Position numbers and translations under genes: made by a program
The notes under the pieces: model-generated
What the model saw: the letters and a program-made list of their open reading frames with translations, nothing else
Databases searched by the model: none
What the model was told of the DNA's origin: nothing
Part shown: positions 12,886 through 25,465 of the stretch, piece by piece
How the letters are laid out: every line of letters begins with the position of its first letter
How positions within the stretch are numbered: the first letter of the stretch is position 1
From: Aptenodytes patagonicus
Taxonomy: Eukaryota; Chordata; Aves; Sphenisciformes; Spheniscidae
Direction: 5' to 3'
Length of the DNA stretch: 64,000 nt
Assembly (NCBI RefSeq): GCF_965638725.1
Contig: NC_134956.1
Span: 24,921,047-24,985,046 of the forward strand

Positions 12886-14210
12886 AGCAGGACTGCTGAG
12901 CATCTAATACATCTTTCGAATGTATAGTTTAACACGACAGACATTAGAACAACAGCTAGGAGTCTTACGAATCCTTGCATCCCCATAGCAGGGTCACAGA
13001 GAGTTTAACGGCAGGTAAATTAATAGAACTCTTTTGATATTGCAATACATTATAGATCTTGTAAGATTCCATCCTAGAGAATAATTAAAAAGACTTTATA
13101 AGATAGCTTTTCTGAAAAAGAAAAAAAAAAAAAAAAGACCTCATAATTCTATTAGGCTCTATTCTGGCCCCTAAGTGATATTTGGCAGGTCTTTTAATAT
13201 GCAAGCCCCAATTTACTCGCTAATAAATTAGCTGTTAGGAAAACACAGCTTCACATGAAAGGTATTAATAAAACACAAATGCAAACTATGAAGATGTTCA
13301 TCAGTATCCATGGTATCTCACAGAAGTTTTATATTCTTCTAGCATCAGTATCCTTTTGGACTCAGTTAGGAACTAATCAGACACGTCAGGTGTAACACAA
13401 AACGCACATTGCAGGGCCACAACAAGATTATCCCCCTCCCCACTTCTGAATTATGACTAAGAATTAAGAATTCTGAATTAAGAATCAGGAATGGGACTAG
13501 CAGGGACCTCCTGCTTCACAAGTCCTGTGTCAGCAAGAGGAGTTTAGTTATCTACCTGTCAGGAAAGTCTCCTCTATCCCATGCTCCTGTAGCCTTAGCG
13601 TGGTTGAAGAGCGGGGAACAAACTTCTGGCATTTCATCTCAGTATTTATAGCTGCAGTTTAAAGGAAATAATGCTTTGACCTTTGTGCCATGGACAAAGG
13701 CAAAAGATTGTTCCTTTGCTCTTAGCCTTATAGTATTTTTAGATTGTGTTATCCTTGCACACACCTCCCCCATTTCCTTCTCCCATTTTTTTTAAGAAAA
13801 GACAGTTCCAGTTTGGTCAAATTCTCTTAGAATTCATGCTTTTTAGACCATGCTCCTTTCACCTTTTGAATACTCTTCATTTGTGGAAGTGCAATGCTCA
13901 ACACTAGAAACAGCCGAGGCCCCGTTAGAGCTGGTACCAGCAGGCAGACTGCATCATCTGCTTGCAGGTCGCACCCTCCTGTTCATCATCCCAGCATGAG
14001 GATCGCCTTTTTTCCCAGCATGACACTGTTGACTCACACCCAGCTTGCCATCCGCTGTAGTCCCCGGGTTCCTCCCAGCAGACCCCGCCGGGCAGTGCTA
14101 GCTCGCCACTGCACCCTGCGCTGCTGCAGCTGTATTTCCTTGCTCGGGAAGAGCACACCTTGCGCTCAGCACTGCTGACCAGCATTCTGGTTTTCAGTTC
14201 ATTTCAAATC
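12886..14210. other. Non-coding stretch
   Basis: No supportable gene. Apart from the poly(A) run listed separately, the only pattern noted is an inverted pair of CTTTGT/ACAAAG motifs at 13680-13700, discussed as a finding. Confidence 0.45.
13121..13136. repeat. Poly(A) run
   Basis: Sixteen consecutive As preceded by an A-rich AAAAAG. No recognisable retroposed sequence could be identified immediately upstream. Confidence 0.8.
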
Positions 14211-14340
14211 CTAATCCTCTCCTCCAGTGTTCCTGGAGTCCCTTCAAGCTCAGTGTTGTCTGCAAACCTAGTGAAGCCTTTTCTCTAGTCTATCATCCAA
14301 ACCCTTAATGAAAATATTGAACAGAGCCAGCAAGGCAGAA
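14211..14340 (-). mobile_element. CR1 LINE fragment, reverse transcriptase region
   Basis: Read on the minus strand this piece encodes ALFNIFIKGLDD and, in a shifted frame, FADNTELEGTPGTLEERI. These match the conserved CR1 (chicken repeat 1) reverse-transcriptase block LFNIFINDLD followed by the FADDT catalytic motif. The fragment is only about 130 bases, the catalytic Asp pair reads Asp-Asn, and a frame change separates the two motifs, so it is an old decayed insertion. Confidence 0.8.
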
Positions 14341-17300
14341 GGGTGTGACTGTGGGATGGCACATACCGTGGATGGAGAATGATGCAGACTACGCTGGGTT
14401 ATTACACAAATGGATGGAGTAACTTCGCGTATGCATCCCCACCCTGCATCCACGCTGGGTCACGCAGCCTCTGTAGCTGGTGCCCGTACAATACAACCCA
14501 TCCCCTGCCAGGCGATTTGCACGTGTCTACTGTGGGACAGACGAGGACAGTGCCCTCGTCACAGGATTACGCTACACCAGCCACACCAACACACGAAGCC
14601 CGCTCTGTTGTGTGATTAGCATTCACATTTCTTACCACGTAAGGCAGGACGCCTGCTCTGGGGTCACTGAGCAGCAGAAGTGCCCTTGGGATGGGAGAAC
14701 CAGGAGCAGAATTCAGGCCAAAATAATGTGTTCTGGAGTTCAGATCGCGCCTGTGGGTCACAGGTTAGGAACACAAACCCAGTGCAACACACATGCTCTG
14801 GGGAGCTCGTTTCTTGAGGAGTGTTGTAAGAGTAGGGGGACTCAGAAAAAGGCAAGGAGAGATTAGAAGAACAGACAAAAATGGGACTGTTTATCCTCAG
14901 CAGCAAACGAAGAAGGTATGTAACAAAAATATACTAAAAAAAACATTCCAGAGACAAAGATGGGCAGAATGGACGCTTCTGATGTTGGCAGCAACAAAAA
15001 CAACAATAAATAAGAAATAAATAAATAAAAAATAAACACATAAAAATAGTGGCAAATTTCAACAGCCATTAGAAAATGTGCTCCCTACCCCCTTAATATG
15101 TAATCAGACTGAGGAAAGTATTGTCAAAGAACATTAGAGGAGAAAAAACTCAGCAAGACTCAAAATAATTTATTGGAATAAAAAGAGAAGAAGGAAAAAT
15201 AAAAGTGGATGCTAAAAAAGAGACTAAATTTCATGCTTCATGGCTGAAATCAACCTAATTAGTAACAACCGTGAGGTTTCCTGGCCTGCTACAGAATCAT
15301 CCAGTTCTGGTCACTGAAGCAGTTTACAGTGACTTAGAGATTCAGAAATGTCATGTAGGACCAGACTGTTTCAGTGAGGAGAAATCACCCAGGCTTGGTT
15401 TACACTTGAATAAGGTTATTTCGCTTACGACGGGGAAAGATATCCCTAACAGGCATACCTAACCCACCACTGATACAAATAATTTCTATTATATTTCTTA
15501 TGACCTTTGCTATTATGTCCAGGGAACTGTTTGGTTTGTTTTTTTTTCCCCCCCAAACTGTTCATTTCTCTTCTACAAATACACAACAGTCTCCTCTGGG
15601 AGAGCCTGGCGGTCCAGCTCCACTGCCTTTGCTGTATAAGCACAGCCTTGGAGAGGCAGATACATCCTTCATCACTCAGAATAACTCTCAGTGCCGCTCT
15701 GTCCCCAGAGTGGGCGAAGGCAGGATCGCCAGGTACAAGGACTGCAGCTTCACACGGGCTGCATGGCTCCTCAGTTATCATCTCCTGCACCCAAGCAGCA
15801 CGCCTGACACAGCTTCTTTGACGGCTGAGGCAACCACAACCTCAAACAGCCAAAACACCATATCCTTGCCAGAGCTGCAGAAAGCCACAGAAGAGCTAGC
15901 AGTAAAGTTGGAGGAAAGACGGAGCTCTAAAGATTTAAGTTTAGCAGAATTTCTTTTATTAGAGGGCAGAAGGGGCAGGGGGTAAAATTCAAAACAAAAA
16001 GTTTCCATGGGGTTTATTCCTCTCTCCTCCCACTCCAGCTATGATTAGACCGACTGATAATATTTTGCCTTCAGACTTTGCCTCATAAAAGAATTAAACA
16101 GATTTCAGCTTCAGAAATGTACATATCCTGTGATAGTGCATTCATTAAAACAGCCAGAGGCTGCGACTTGAACAGCGGTAACTGGGACAAGCAGATCTCC
16201 ATTTCAGATTCTCGTTATTACAATTCCCTTTCAATTAAACAACTTTCTTAAGTTGAAGTAGCAGAGAGAAAGCAGAATATTTGCTTCCTTTAAATTATCC
16301 ATCGGTCGGTGGTAACGGCCTCTTTCTGCAGCCCTTCTCTTGTGTGTGGTCTCCTTGATCCAGCTGCATTATTTAAAACACGTGAATGCAGCCTGCTCGG
16401 TCTGAAATGCTGACTGAAGCTGAAACACACATGAAAAACCCTCAGCCGCAGGAAGGATCCGAAAAGTCCTTCTGACTCAGGCCTCTCAGCAGGACGCAAC
16501 TTTTTATTATACACATGTACTCCCACACATGAAAATGAAAATCAGCTAGCTGGTATGGCCATATCATGTTTTGGTAGAAGCAGAGGCAGCGTGCTGAGGG
16601 TGCGTTCCCCCGGCCACGCCGCGGGGGGAATGTGTCTGTCCACTCAGACAAAAGTGGAACATCCTGATATCCACAGTCTGCATGGACTGAGCCACCGAGT
16701 CCGGCACTTTGGGCTGAATCTCCAACCATGGCCCCGTGGACGTGCTCTGTGCACCAGCACGGCACCTTTGCCTCTGCACCGAGATGTGCTGCTACCCTGC
16801 ACACACTCATGCGCAGAAAGCCAGGACTTTGCTGCAAGTCCAGTAGTACATAAACCCAGCACCAACAGGAGACTTAAACGGTCTCCTGATGAAAGAATCA
16901 GCAAATTTACACAGAGTGTTTAATAAATTCTGAGTGCTGTGGACAATGCTGCAGCTAGCGTAACGCCATTTGCAGGAACGCACCAAGCTCAAATACTGTT
17001 TTTTTCCCAGCCACGTGTGCTGGTCGTATGGGGAAGTTTTGACTGATGATGGAAGGATGTGACAACCCAACAAAACTAGCAGCTGCTTCTCTTAGCAGCC
17101 ACCTGATGATGCTTTGCTGTTTCTATTAAAAACTCCTAAGGAGACAAACTTCTGTCATTAATGCAGAATGTTTTACAAATATAGGCAAGTCCTGACAGTG
17201 GCACGGCAGATCCACTGCAGTAATTTAATGACCTCCTCTACTGACAACAGTGAAGCCTGGGTATGTTTTATGGTAATTCATGCAGAGGAACTTTCATTCT

Positions 17301-20300
17301 GCATCATCGCAGGCAAGGAAGTCATCACAGCTGTTGTCCAGTGAAGGCAATTTCAACAACAGATGGATTGAACATTGCACAAACCTGCCTTGGGTTTTGA
17401 AAGACGGTGTACGAATGACCCCGTTTACTCAAAGATCCTATCACAGGGTGTCCTATCACAAGAAACAAATGTGTTCGTGTATACCACTCCTTCCCCCTTT
17501 CTCTTCCCCGAGGAAAGTGAGCCCAGGTACAAAGACAGAAAATCTTAACAACACATTGTGGTTTTGCTTCCAGAGCTGTTAAAAATAAGTTTAGGGATTA
17601 TTAGTTTTCCAATCTTTAAAGCTTATGCTGGCTCAGCAGGCACTTTGACAAATCCCCGTTTTCTGGATGTCAAAGTGAATTCAAGACCATGAAGTTGTAT
17701 CCCCGCCTGGAAGAGCAAGAACTCCCGAACAGTGCAACCTCTTCTCCTCCCCACACAGGCCACTGAGACAGCACAAAGGACTGGATCCCATTAGACCTGT
17801 CTGACTGGTTTGCAGTTTACTCCACAGGCTATCTATCCACACTTCATTCAGACGTTACCAGCACCATCTGAGGTTAAAATCCCATGAAAAATTGTGAATT
17901 GTAAACTACTTCATCTTTGCCTTCTTTTTTATTTATGTGTGTAAGAACCTTCTCTTTACTAAGTTATCTCAAGGTAAACTTGACTGTCAGTTAGGAAGCA
18001 GATGCTTGTAGGTTGAAAGGTTATCCGAACAAATCTCAGTCTCACTTCTGTAGTAAATCCATGGCAACTTTCTGTGTAGCAGTGAAGTACCGCAGAAGAG
18101 GGAGTAAAACCAGTACGAAAAAGCACACAGCAAGAGTGACATTTGAAGAGGAAGTGGTAAAGCTATCGCCCAAAGTCCCCTGAAAGCAGTACTTTTTAAA
18201 GGGGTTACAGAAGGAAAGAGCCTGACACCCTCACATGCGTTTTTCACTGAAAAGCTTTCTATACTGCTCATAACATTTTTATATTGGAAGAGCAAACTTT
18301 TGATTTCACTTCTCAATGCATGTATTTAAATACAAAACTAGATGCCCGGCAAGTTTGCTATTACTCCAGAAGGAATCAGAGCATCGAAGAATGACAGCAC
18401 GTAGGTCGGCGCTGTTCAACCAGCTTGTTTCTGAAGGCAGTTGGCAATGCACACACACCACGGCAGAGCAATCACTGAAGGTCCACCAGAGATGTGCGTT
18501 ACCAGCGATTAAGGGGCTGGGAGTGAAGAAGTGACAGGACGTTTAAAACAGGATTTAATTCTCTACTCTAAGACAGTCATTCAGGATACCCCAGAAGCAA
18601 GAATCAGAGAAAAAAAACTATCCAGAGGCCAGAAAATCATGGTGCTGGGCCTTTTTATGGAGCCTTCCTGCTGCCATTTACAAAGAGGCGTTTAATCACC
18701 ATATCTGAGTAAACTAATCTGCGAGTCCCAAGGTCTCCTTCCTAGGTGAGCAGTTCCCCACCTAAGGAAACTACACATCTGCACCTCTGGCCATGCCTGG
18801 TAGGAGCATCAGCACCACGAACACTGCCTCCAGGAGGCTGGCATAACTCTCTAGGTGCACTAGAATTACTATACAAATCAAACTAGATAAAATCCTTTTT
18901 GGGGAGGCATGCCCACTGATGAAAACCATCTCATAAAGAGACTGCACCTTAACAGATTCATCAGAAAGAATACAAGTGAGAAGACTTGAAGTGATCCAAG
19001 CAACGAAACTGGGAAAGCCACAACTCCAGGGTCCTTTTCTCAGCCTTGTTGTTGATATGTTGTATGATCTTCAGCAGGTCTCCAAACACTCAAGCCTCGG
19101 CCAAGACCTGGGAGCAGCTCTGAACCATCAACATGCAGAGACCAGCCAGGCAGTTTCTAATAAGGGACCTAGAACACTCCAAAGACTTTGGTTTCTTCTT
19201 TTGGAGACATTTTAACTATTAAGGAATGGAAGAAAGAGGGAGATAATGTTTTTGTTTTATACGTCAATAAATCATCATAGCAATAAAGACAGCTTGTGAT
19301 TTAGCTACTAACTTACTGTACAAGAAGCTACAAGTAAAGTTCAGCTTTTCATTTCCTTTCACAGTTTTCCTGTTCAGAAGAACAGACCTTATTTCAAAAA
19401 GAAGACCGGGACAATTCAACTTGGTCCCAGCAGAGCATGGTTTGTGGGCTTTTTGCTACTCTCCCCTCTTCTGTTTAGTAATGAAGGTATTATCATTGTC
19501 TATTTCATCTTAGAAACCTGCCGTTCTTTTTTTTTTTTTTTCTGTATTTTTTTTCTATATTTTTCTATCTATTACTCAAGCTTAAATTCTGGTCTAATTA
19601 ATCACTCACATGTACAAACACAAGGGAAGTTAAGTGACTAGCCAGTGAGTCACTGCTGTCACTCTTAAGACCTATCTTGTTTGGTTCCCTCAGTGTCACA
19701 GGCAGTGCAAACTGTACACATCTCCACTAAACCGGCATGGCAGCGCTCCGTCGCCTCTTGGCATACGACTACACAAAACATCAATCAAAGGAAACGTCTG
19801 TCCACTGTCCTGGTCCAGCAGTCCTCTGCTGCCAATTTGCTACTTCTGCCCTCTCATACCCTAATTGGTATCATCTCTATGTCAGACTTTCTTGCTGTGC
19901 AGAATGTCCCCTTCCGTATTTTCATCTCCCCTCCATACTGACAGTCTCACTGTGGGTATTACTATTACTATTGCTGTTGTTGCAGATAACTTTTCTGTTC
20001 CCAATAAGCAGCTACGTGAAAATTACTGATAGCAAGGACTGACTGCACAGCAAGGCTCTCCTCAGCCAAGGAAGGGATGGAAAGCACTGACAGGTTACAT
20101 GAAATACAAGGAATTAGAGTCCAGTAACATCCAGAACGTCCTTCTCCAAAACTGGCCTAGCAGTGTTCCCAAGTACAAGAAACATTTGTGGATGTGAAGC
20201 AATAATCGAGTTTTACCTCAGGTTTAAACTTGTAATCTGATCAGCTGCAGGAGCTGGAAGAAAGAAATCTCTGCCACGTGTCAGGGCCTGGCGATATAAC

Positions 20301-23300
20301 ATATGGGGAATGAGAACAAATGTTCTGCTGCCTCAGATGTTCCTCTGTATAAAAGATCTGAGTTATCAGGGCCAATAACCTGATCCAGTATCAGGAATTC
20401 TGCAGTCTTAATGCAGGGGGTGGCTCTTCTGGCTGGAACATTCTCCTTTTTATATAAAATCACTCCTCAAGGAGACAACTTGGACTCTACCCAGCAAGAT
20501 GCGAGAAAGAACTCTGCTCCAAAGCTTTGGAAAGTAACATCAGGCACTCACTGTATTTAACAGACCTATAAAATATTGGTTCCTTGTAAAAAAGCAGTAA
20601 GAATAATTAATCATGGGAGCAGTTTAACTTGCACATGAAGGATTCTCTACCAGTTGATGGTTTTATGTAAAGGTCATTTTTTCAAAACTATGGTATAGGC
20701 AAACAGAAGATACAGGCTGGATGCAGGAATTATTGAGTGAAGCTTCATGTAACAGACCTGACCAGAAGGCACGAAAATGGCTCCATCCTTAAAACTGAAG
20801 CTCAAAGAATTTTCCATTGTTTTTAATGTAGTATGCCAAACCCACACAGTTGTAAAATACATCAACATCTCATCTCAGTAGTGAAGGAACTTGATTTTCA
20901 TCTAGAAGATCCCACACAGTTCTCATTCTCAGTGTCACTAAGGATCCCAATAAAAATAAATGGCTAAGGGATCTATTCTGTCAGAATACAAACTGTGAGA
21001 ACCTATTCTCTGACATCCATGCCTTGAATTGTCCTTCCAGCATTAGGCTGACTAAGTCAGAACTTACTTTCCAGCTAGGTAGCAAGAGCCCCAATTAGGC
21101 GGTTTGATGAGGAGCACGCTGTGCCAGTTTCTGACATCAGTAATGGACCAGTGTAGGTGTTGCTTTGAAACAATGAAAAGCCCAGCTCACGCTACTTATT
21201 TAATAGCTTCAAGCTGTTAAAACCTAAATATATTTTTAAAAAGCACCCTCCAGAGCCAGGAGACAGCCCTTTGAGGCATCACATATGGCTTCAAGAGAAC
21301 AAATTTGAAGCCACAGATGATCTACTCTATTTCCGAAAATTCTCTCTCTGAGGCCAATGGTTACAAGTCCTCAGAGATGGATTTGGTAGTGCTGGAAATC
21401 AAACTCGCCTTCTCCAAGTTCTTCTAAATTCTTGTGCTTGTTGAGGACTGAGCCCATAAACCAACATCCAGAGCAGCTCAGATCCTTCCTCAGGTCACAG
21501 GTTTATGGCGAGAGAGCATGCAGGGTGCCTGCAGCAGGAAGAAAGGAAAAACTGCTAGGAAGCAGAATACAATGTTTGGCATTAACTTTTAGGAAAAGAA
21601 ATCTACTAAATTACATTTGAAACCGCTGATCAAACCCCATTTCATTTCTGAAACTTCTTCCCTAACTGGTACTGTTTTGCTTTCCATTCCCAACAAAACA
21701 AGCCTGATCCAATTAAATCCAGTCCTATTACCAGCTAGTGTAATTTTCCCTAAGGGAAGTAGGAAGTATCCTTCCTCCGGTCAAAGCTGAATTCATCTCG
21801 GTGGGCTCTTCACCTGCTAATCATCAGATCTTTAGTGACGAATAAGTGGAGCAATTATCATCTGACGGCTGTTACATTAGTGTAATTGCTGAGTCTTAGC
21901 AGAGCTGTGGATGAACAGCTCGCTGAGCACAGGAAAGTGCCACCGCCACTGCTCCAGTGCAGATCCCAGGGATGGACGCCCATACAGACTCCAGCACCTC
22001 CTGGGATGTCAGACCACTGCAGGGGCGCAGGGATGAGCCTGCAGTGCCTCCCCTCAGGGCACACCTCTCCTGGGGGAGGACTTCAAACCGCACCAGGGTT
22101 TAATATAAGGCTCTGCAAGAGCACGAGCTCACTTAAATGCTCCAAGTGTTGTCCAGCTGACGTGCCAGTGAATCACTTTTAGCTTCAGACTGCACAGAAA
22201 GGTAGGACATGTGGAAATCATAGATGTTTACAGGAGAGATTCACAGCTGCTTTGCCCTAAATGCCAGCCATGGGTGGCCACCAGCTTGTTTGCTGAATTT
22301 TATCAGGGTGTCTGGCATCTCTGGGCTACTCAGGGTTCAAACACATAAAAGTTGCTGGTATAGTTCAAAACACCTTTTTGCTCTCTTTCTCATTGGGTAT
22401 TTATTTATTTACCACAGCATTTGCATGCCTCATAGTTTCACGGAATTTCTCATAACTCCTGAGGTAGAGGAATGCTATTTGAGACATTTTAGAGGTGGAG
22501 CACTGCGACAGAGAGGGTAATATTTTTAAATAAGTCTAAATGGCATAAGAGGCTAGACTCCATTTACAGTGTGTAATCACATTGGAGCTCAACAGTCTTT
22601 GAAAATCACTGGAATTTGGGCTTTAAGTAGCTTGTTTTATTATGGGGTGTGGTGTAAGTGTGCACTGCTTTGCTGCCGGGGGGATCCACAGCTCTGCAGG
22701 GGCCTGCAGACAGGTTCCTTCACCGTGCCACAATGGAGGGGAACGGTTAAATACTCAACAAGGGATCTAGAAAGCCATCTAACCCTAAGCTAGCAGGAAA
22801 TGCAGAGAGGGGAGGTACGGTTCAAGCCCTAAAGCAGTTCGACACTTCTGAGTTTTCACTTGAAATTCCCCGCCTGGCCTGTGGCATGTAAGACAAATTA
22901 TCTTTTCCTCCAGAAAAATGGCTTTCCCCACGCTTTTCCCCGCTGGCTGGATTACACCACCTTGCCCTGCCAGGTTTGGAGGTGGAGCTGGAATCCAGGT
23001 CAGCTTTGTCTCAGGGAAGCGCCTCAGCTCCCAGACCAGACATTCAATGGTCCAGTAAGTACTGACACCTAGAGAGGTAACTGCAGCAGCAGAGACTTAA
23101 CCCCCCCACGCAGCCTGAAACAAACAGCTAGGACACCCAAAGAGAAGACTTCTTCTCCAGGTCATGTGGAAGAGGAGCTTTGACGGACCCCCTCCCTCCA
23201 CTCAATCAACAAGACAGAAGAGAGCCCATAAAGCTAACCACAAAAGGTCTCAATATCTTTCTTTTGGGAGGGGTTGGGGTGGAGGGGAGATACACTTTGA

Positions 23301-24678
23301 TTTAAGCAAGAGATTGGTATCTCTGGATCAGTTTCCATGAGCAAGCTGGAGAAAGAGAAGGTCTTGTCTGAGAATCCTCCCAGGCCTTGGGCACAAACTG
23401 ATGAACAGCTTCAGGAATTCAGCAGTTATGTTCATGTCTGCTGACAGAAATTTAGGTATTCGTGGCTTTTAGGTACCTACAAGATTAGGCAAGACTTTTC
23501 AGTTGCTGGAGGTACCTGACAACTGGATTCGGATGCCTGACAACTGACCTGCACACATTCACAGAGAAGGAAAACAGTTGCTCAAGAATTTGAGACCAGG
23601 TGGCTGGAGCTGGGAGTTACCACTGCCCTGTTCTTCTCTGAACAAAAGACCAGCCCAATCCATTTGCCAGAAGCAAAAAATACAATCCAGACCTGTATTA
23701 GCCGAAATAACAGGCAACTCTTTTCCTGAACACACTTTTCATAGAATTTGATTTTCTAAAATATATATTCATTCAAAATCAAAGGAAAACTTAACAATAA
23801 TGGGATCTCGCTCATCCATCCTCAAATAAGGCTTCAGGCTTCAGCTACCTGTGACTACAGCTTTTCACCCTCTAACTGCCAATGGAGCAATGGTCTAAAA
23901 ATCTGCACAAGTCTGGAATACCTTGGGAACCCATTTTTAGTAACATTCAGCATTATACGAATATACATTTTGCTGGCATTTCTCTTAACAGCCACGGACA
24001 CAGTGCAGTAATTTCCTGTCCATGTGCAAGACCCATATATAGGGCTTCATTGGTGGTCTGCATTAGTTTTCATTAACGGTAAGCTGATATGATCTCCGAT
24101 ATGGAGATCTAAGATAGCTCACCAGAGGGAGAATGCTTTATGAATGTAGGAGGAGATGTAAACAGAGCAAAAGACTACTATTTCTTGAGTTTCTTCTGAT
24201 TTTCATTATCACAGTGAACTCAGGATTACCTTGAGATGAGCCTCAAGCGTATCTAGTGAAGCCAGTGAGGTTATCCCAGAAATTAATTCACTCTACTATT
24301 TTCATATGTATTTTAAAAGAAGCTACGGCTAAATAAGCAGAATATAGAAAGCCAGTCATTGTTACATAATTGTATGATTTCTCTTCATATCCACAAGAAA
24401 ATGTGTGGAACTGTGTTTTTGCTGTTCACGAATTTGGATCTAAAAGGTTTTTTCGCCACAACCAAGAGATAATCCTGCTCTGTCCTGCAGTGTGGCATGC
24501 TAGTACACGGGCAGAGAGACAGCTGGAAAATGTTACATATTTGTGATTTGCCAGAAACAAAAAAGGTCTCATGCAGCACCGAGTCGGAGGAAAAATCCCA
24601 TGCAGAATAGACTTGTACTGAATCCAGGCAAGATCTACACAGCTTCCACTATAGCGCTGAATAAAGGCGACAGCGTGG
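14341..24678. other. Non-coding stretch
   Basis: Ten kilobases without a supportable gene. An A-rich TAAA-type simple repeat lies at about 15005-15048, a T/C run at 15540-15554 and a T-run near 19527. Open frames are all under about 165 codons and overlap on both strands without recognisable domains. It may be intronic or intergenic. Confidence 0.45.
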
Positions 24679-24721
24679 TGCTGTTGCTAGCAGTGCTGTT
24701 GCTAGCAGTGCTGATTAGCAT
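24679..24721. repeat. 15-bp tandem repeat, two to three copies
   Basis: Two exact copies of GTGCTGTTGCTAGCA (24679-24693, 24694-24708) followed by a shortened, diverged third copy. Confidence 0.85.
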
Positions 24722-25096
24722 GCTGCTTCTACAGGATACAAAAAAGTCATTTGCAGTTATCTGGTGATTCCCAGAAAGACAAGAGTGCTGACAAGAGTCC
24801 TGATCCTACCTGAAATCAGTACTTCTAACCTGTTTATGTTTTCCTTCCTCACGGTCTAATTGGCATTGTTACTGTCGTTCCTTCTCGGCCATTCTGCCAA
24901 AGAATCATTTCTAGGATGGTTGAAATGCTTCTTTCCATTCAAGGACATTTCAGGTAATCAACTCCGTTGGCCCTGAGGTTTAACTCATAAAGTCTCCACA
25001 AACTACCTCAAATAAACGAGTGAAGATAATAGTTCCTCTACTAATGAAGTCAAGTGCAGTATGTCTGGAACCAAGGATGCTTGTTTTTTCCACCAG

Positions 25097-25189
25097 GCAC
25101 TCCAGGCTCTCTGCAGGCAGGACCCTGAAAACCCCGACCGCTTCATCCTGCCCAACAGCCTCCAAGAGCACGACGGGACTCGGGGACAG
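25097..25189 (+). other. Candidate orphan exon (93 bp, open in phase 0)
   Basis: A T-rich tract ending CCACCAG is followed by 93 bases (exactly 31 codons) with no stop in the frame that begins at the first base, and then by CAG|GTGAAC, an acceptable donor. The encoded peptide starts ALQALCRQDPENPDRF. The patch is GC-richer than its surroundings. I do not recognise the peptide, the opposite strand is also open, and no partner exon was found, so this could equally be chance. Confidence 0.2.
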
Positions 25190-25419
25190 GTGAACCCAGA
25201 GACCACGAAAACCGAGCAACACCCGGATCACTCTGCCAGACCCAACACACGCTGCTGCCACGACATAAAGCCCAGGAGATCTTTGGACAAGAGGCATCAG
25301 AGAGGCGCCGGCTGCACGTCATTAACCTAGACAGGCTTTTGCTTGACTGAACGACCAACACATCTGGAGTGACATGTGGCAGCTTACATGGGACTTTGCT
25401 GTGAAGGCTGATGCCAAGG

Positions 25420-25465
25420 ATTTGGATTGATCGTGATGTTTAATTTGGATTAATCGTGATGTTTT
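25420..25465. repeat. 23-bp tandem duplication
   Basis: Two adjacent copies of a 23-base unit beginning ATTTGGATTGATCGTGATG (25420-25442 and 25443-25465), differing at only one or two positions. Confidence 0.85.
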
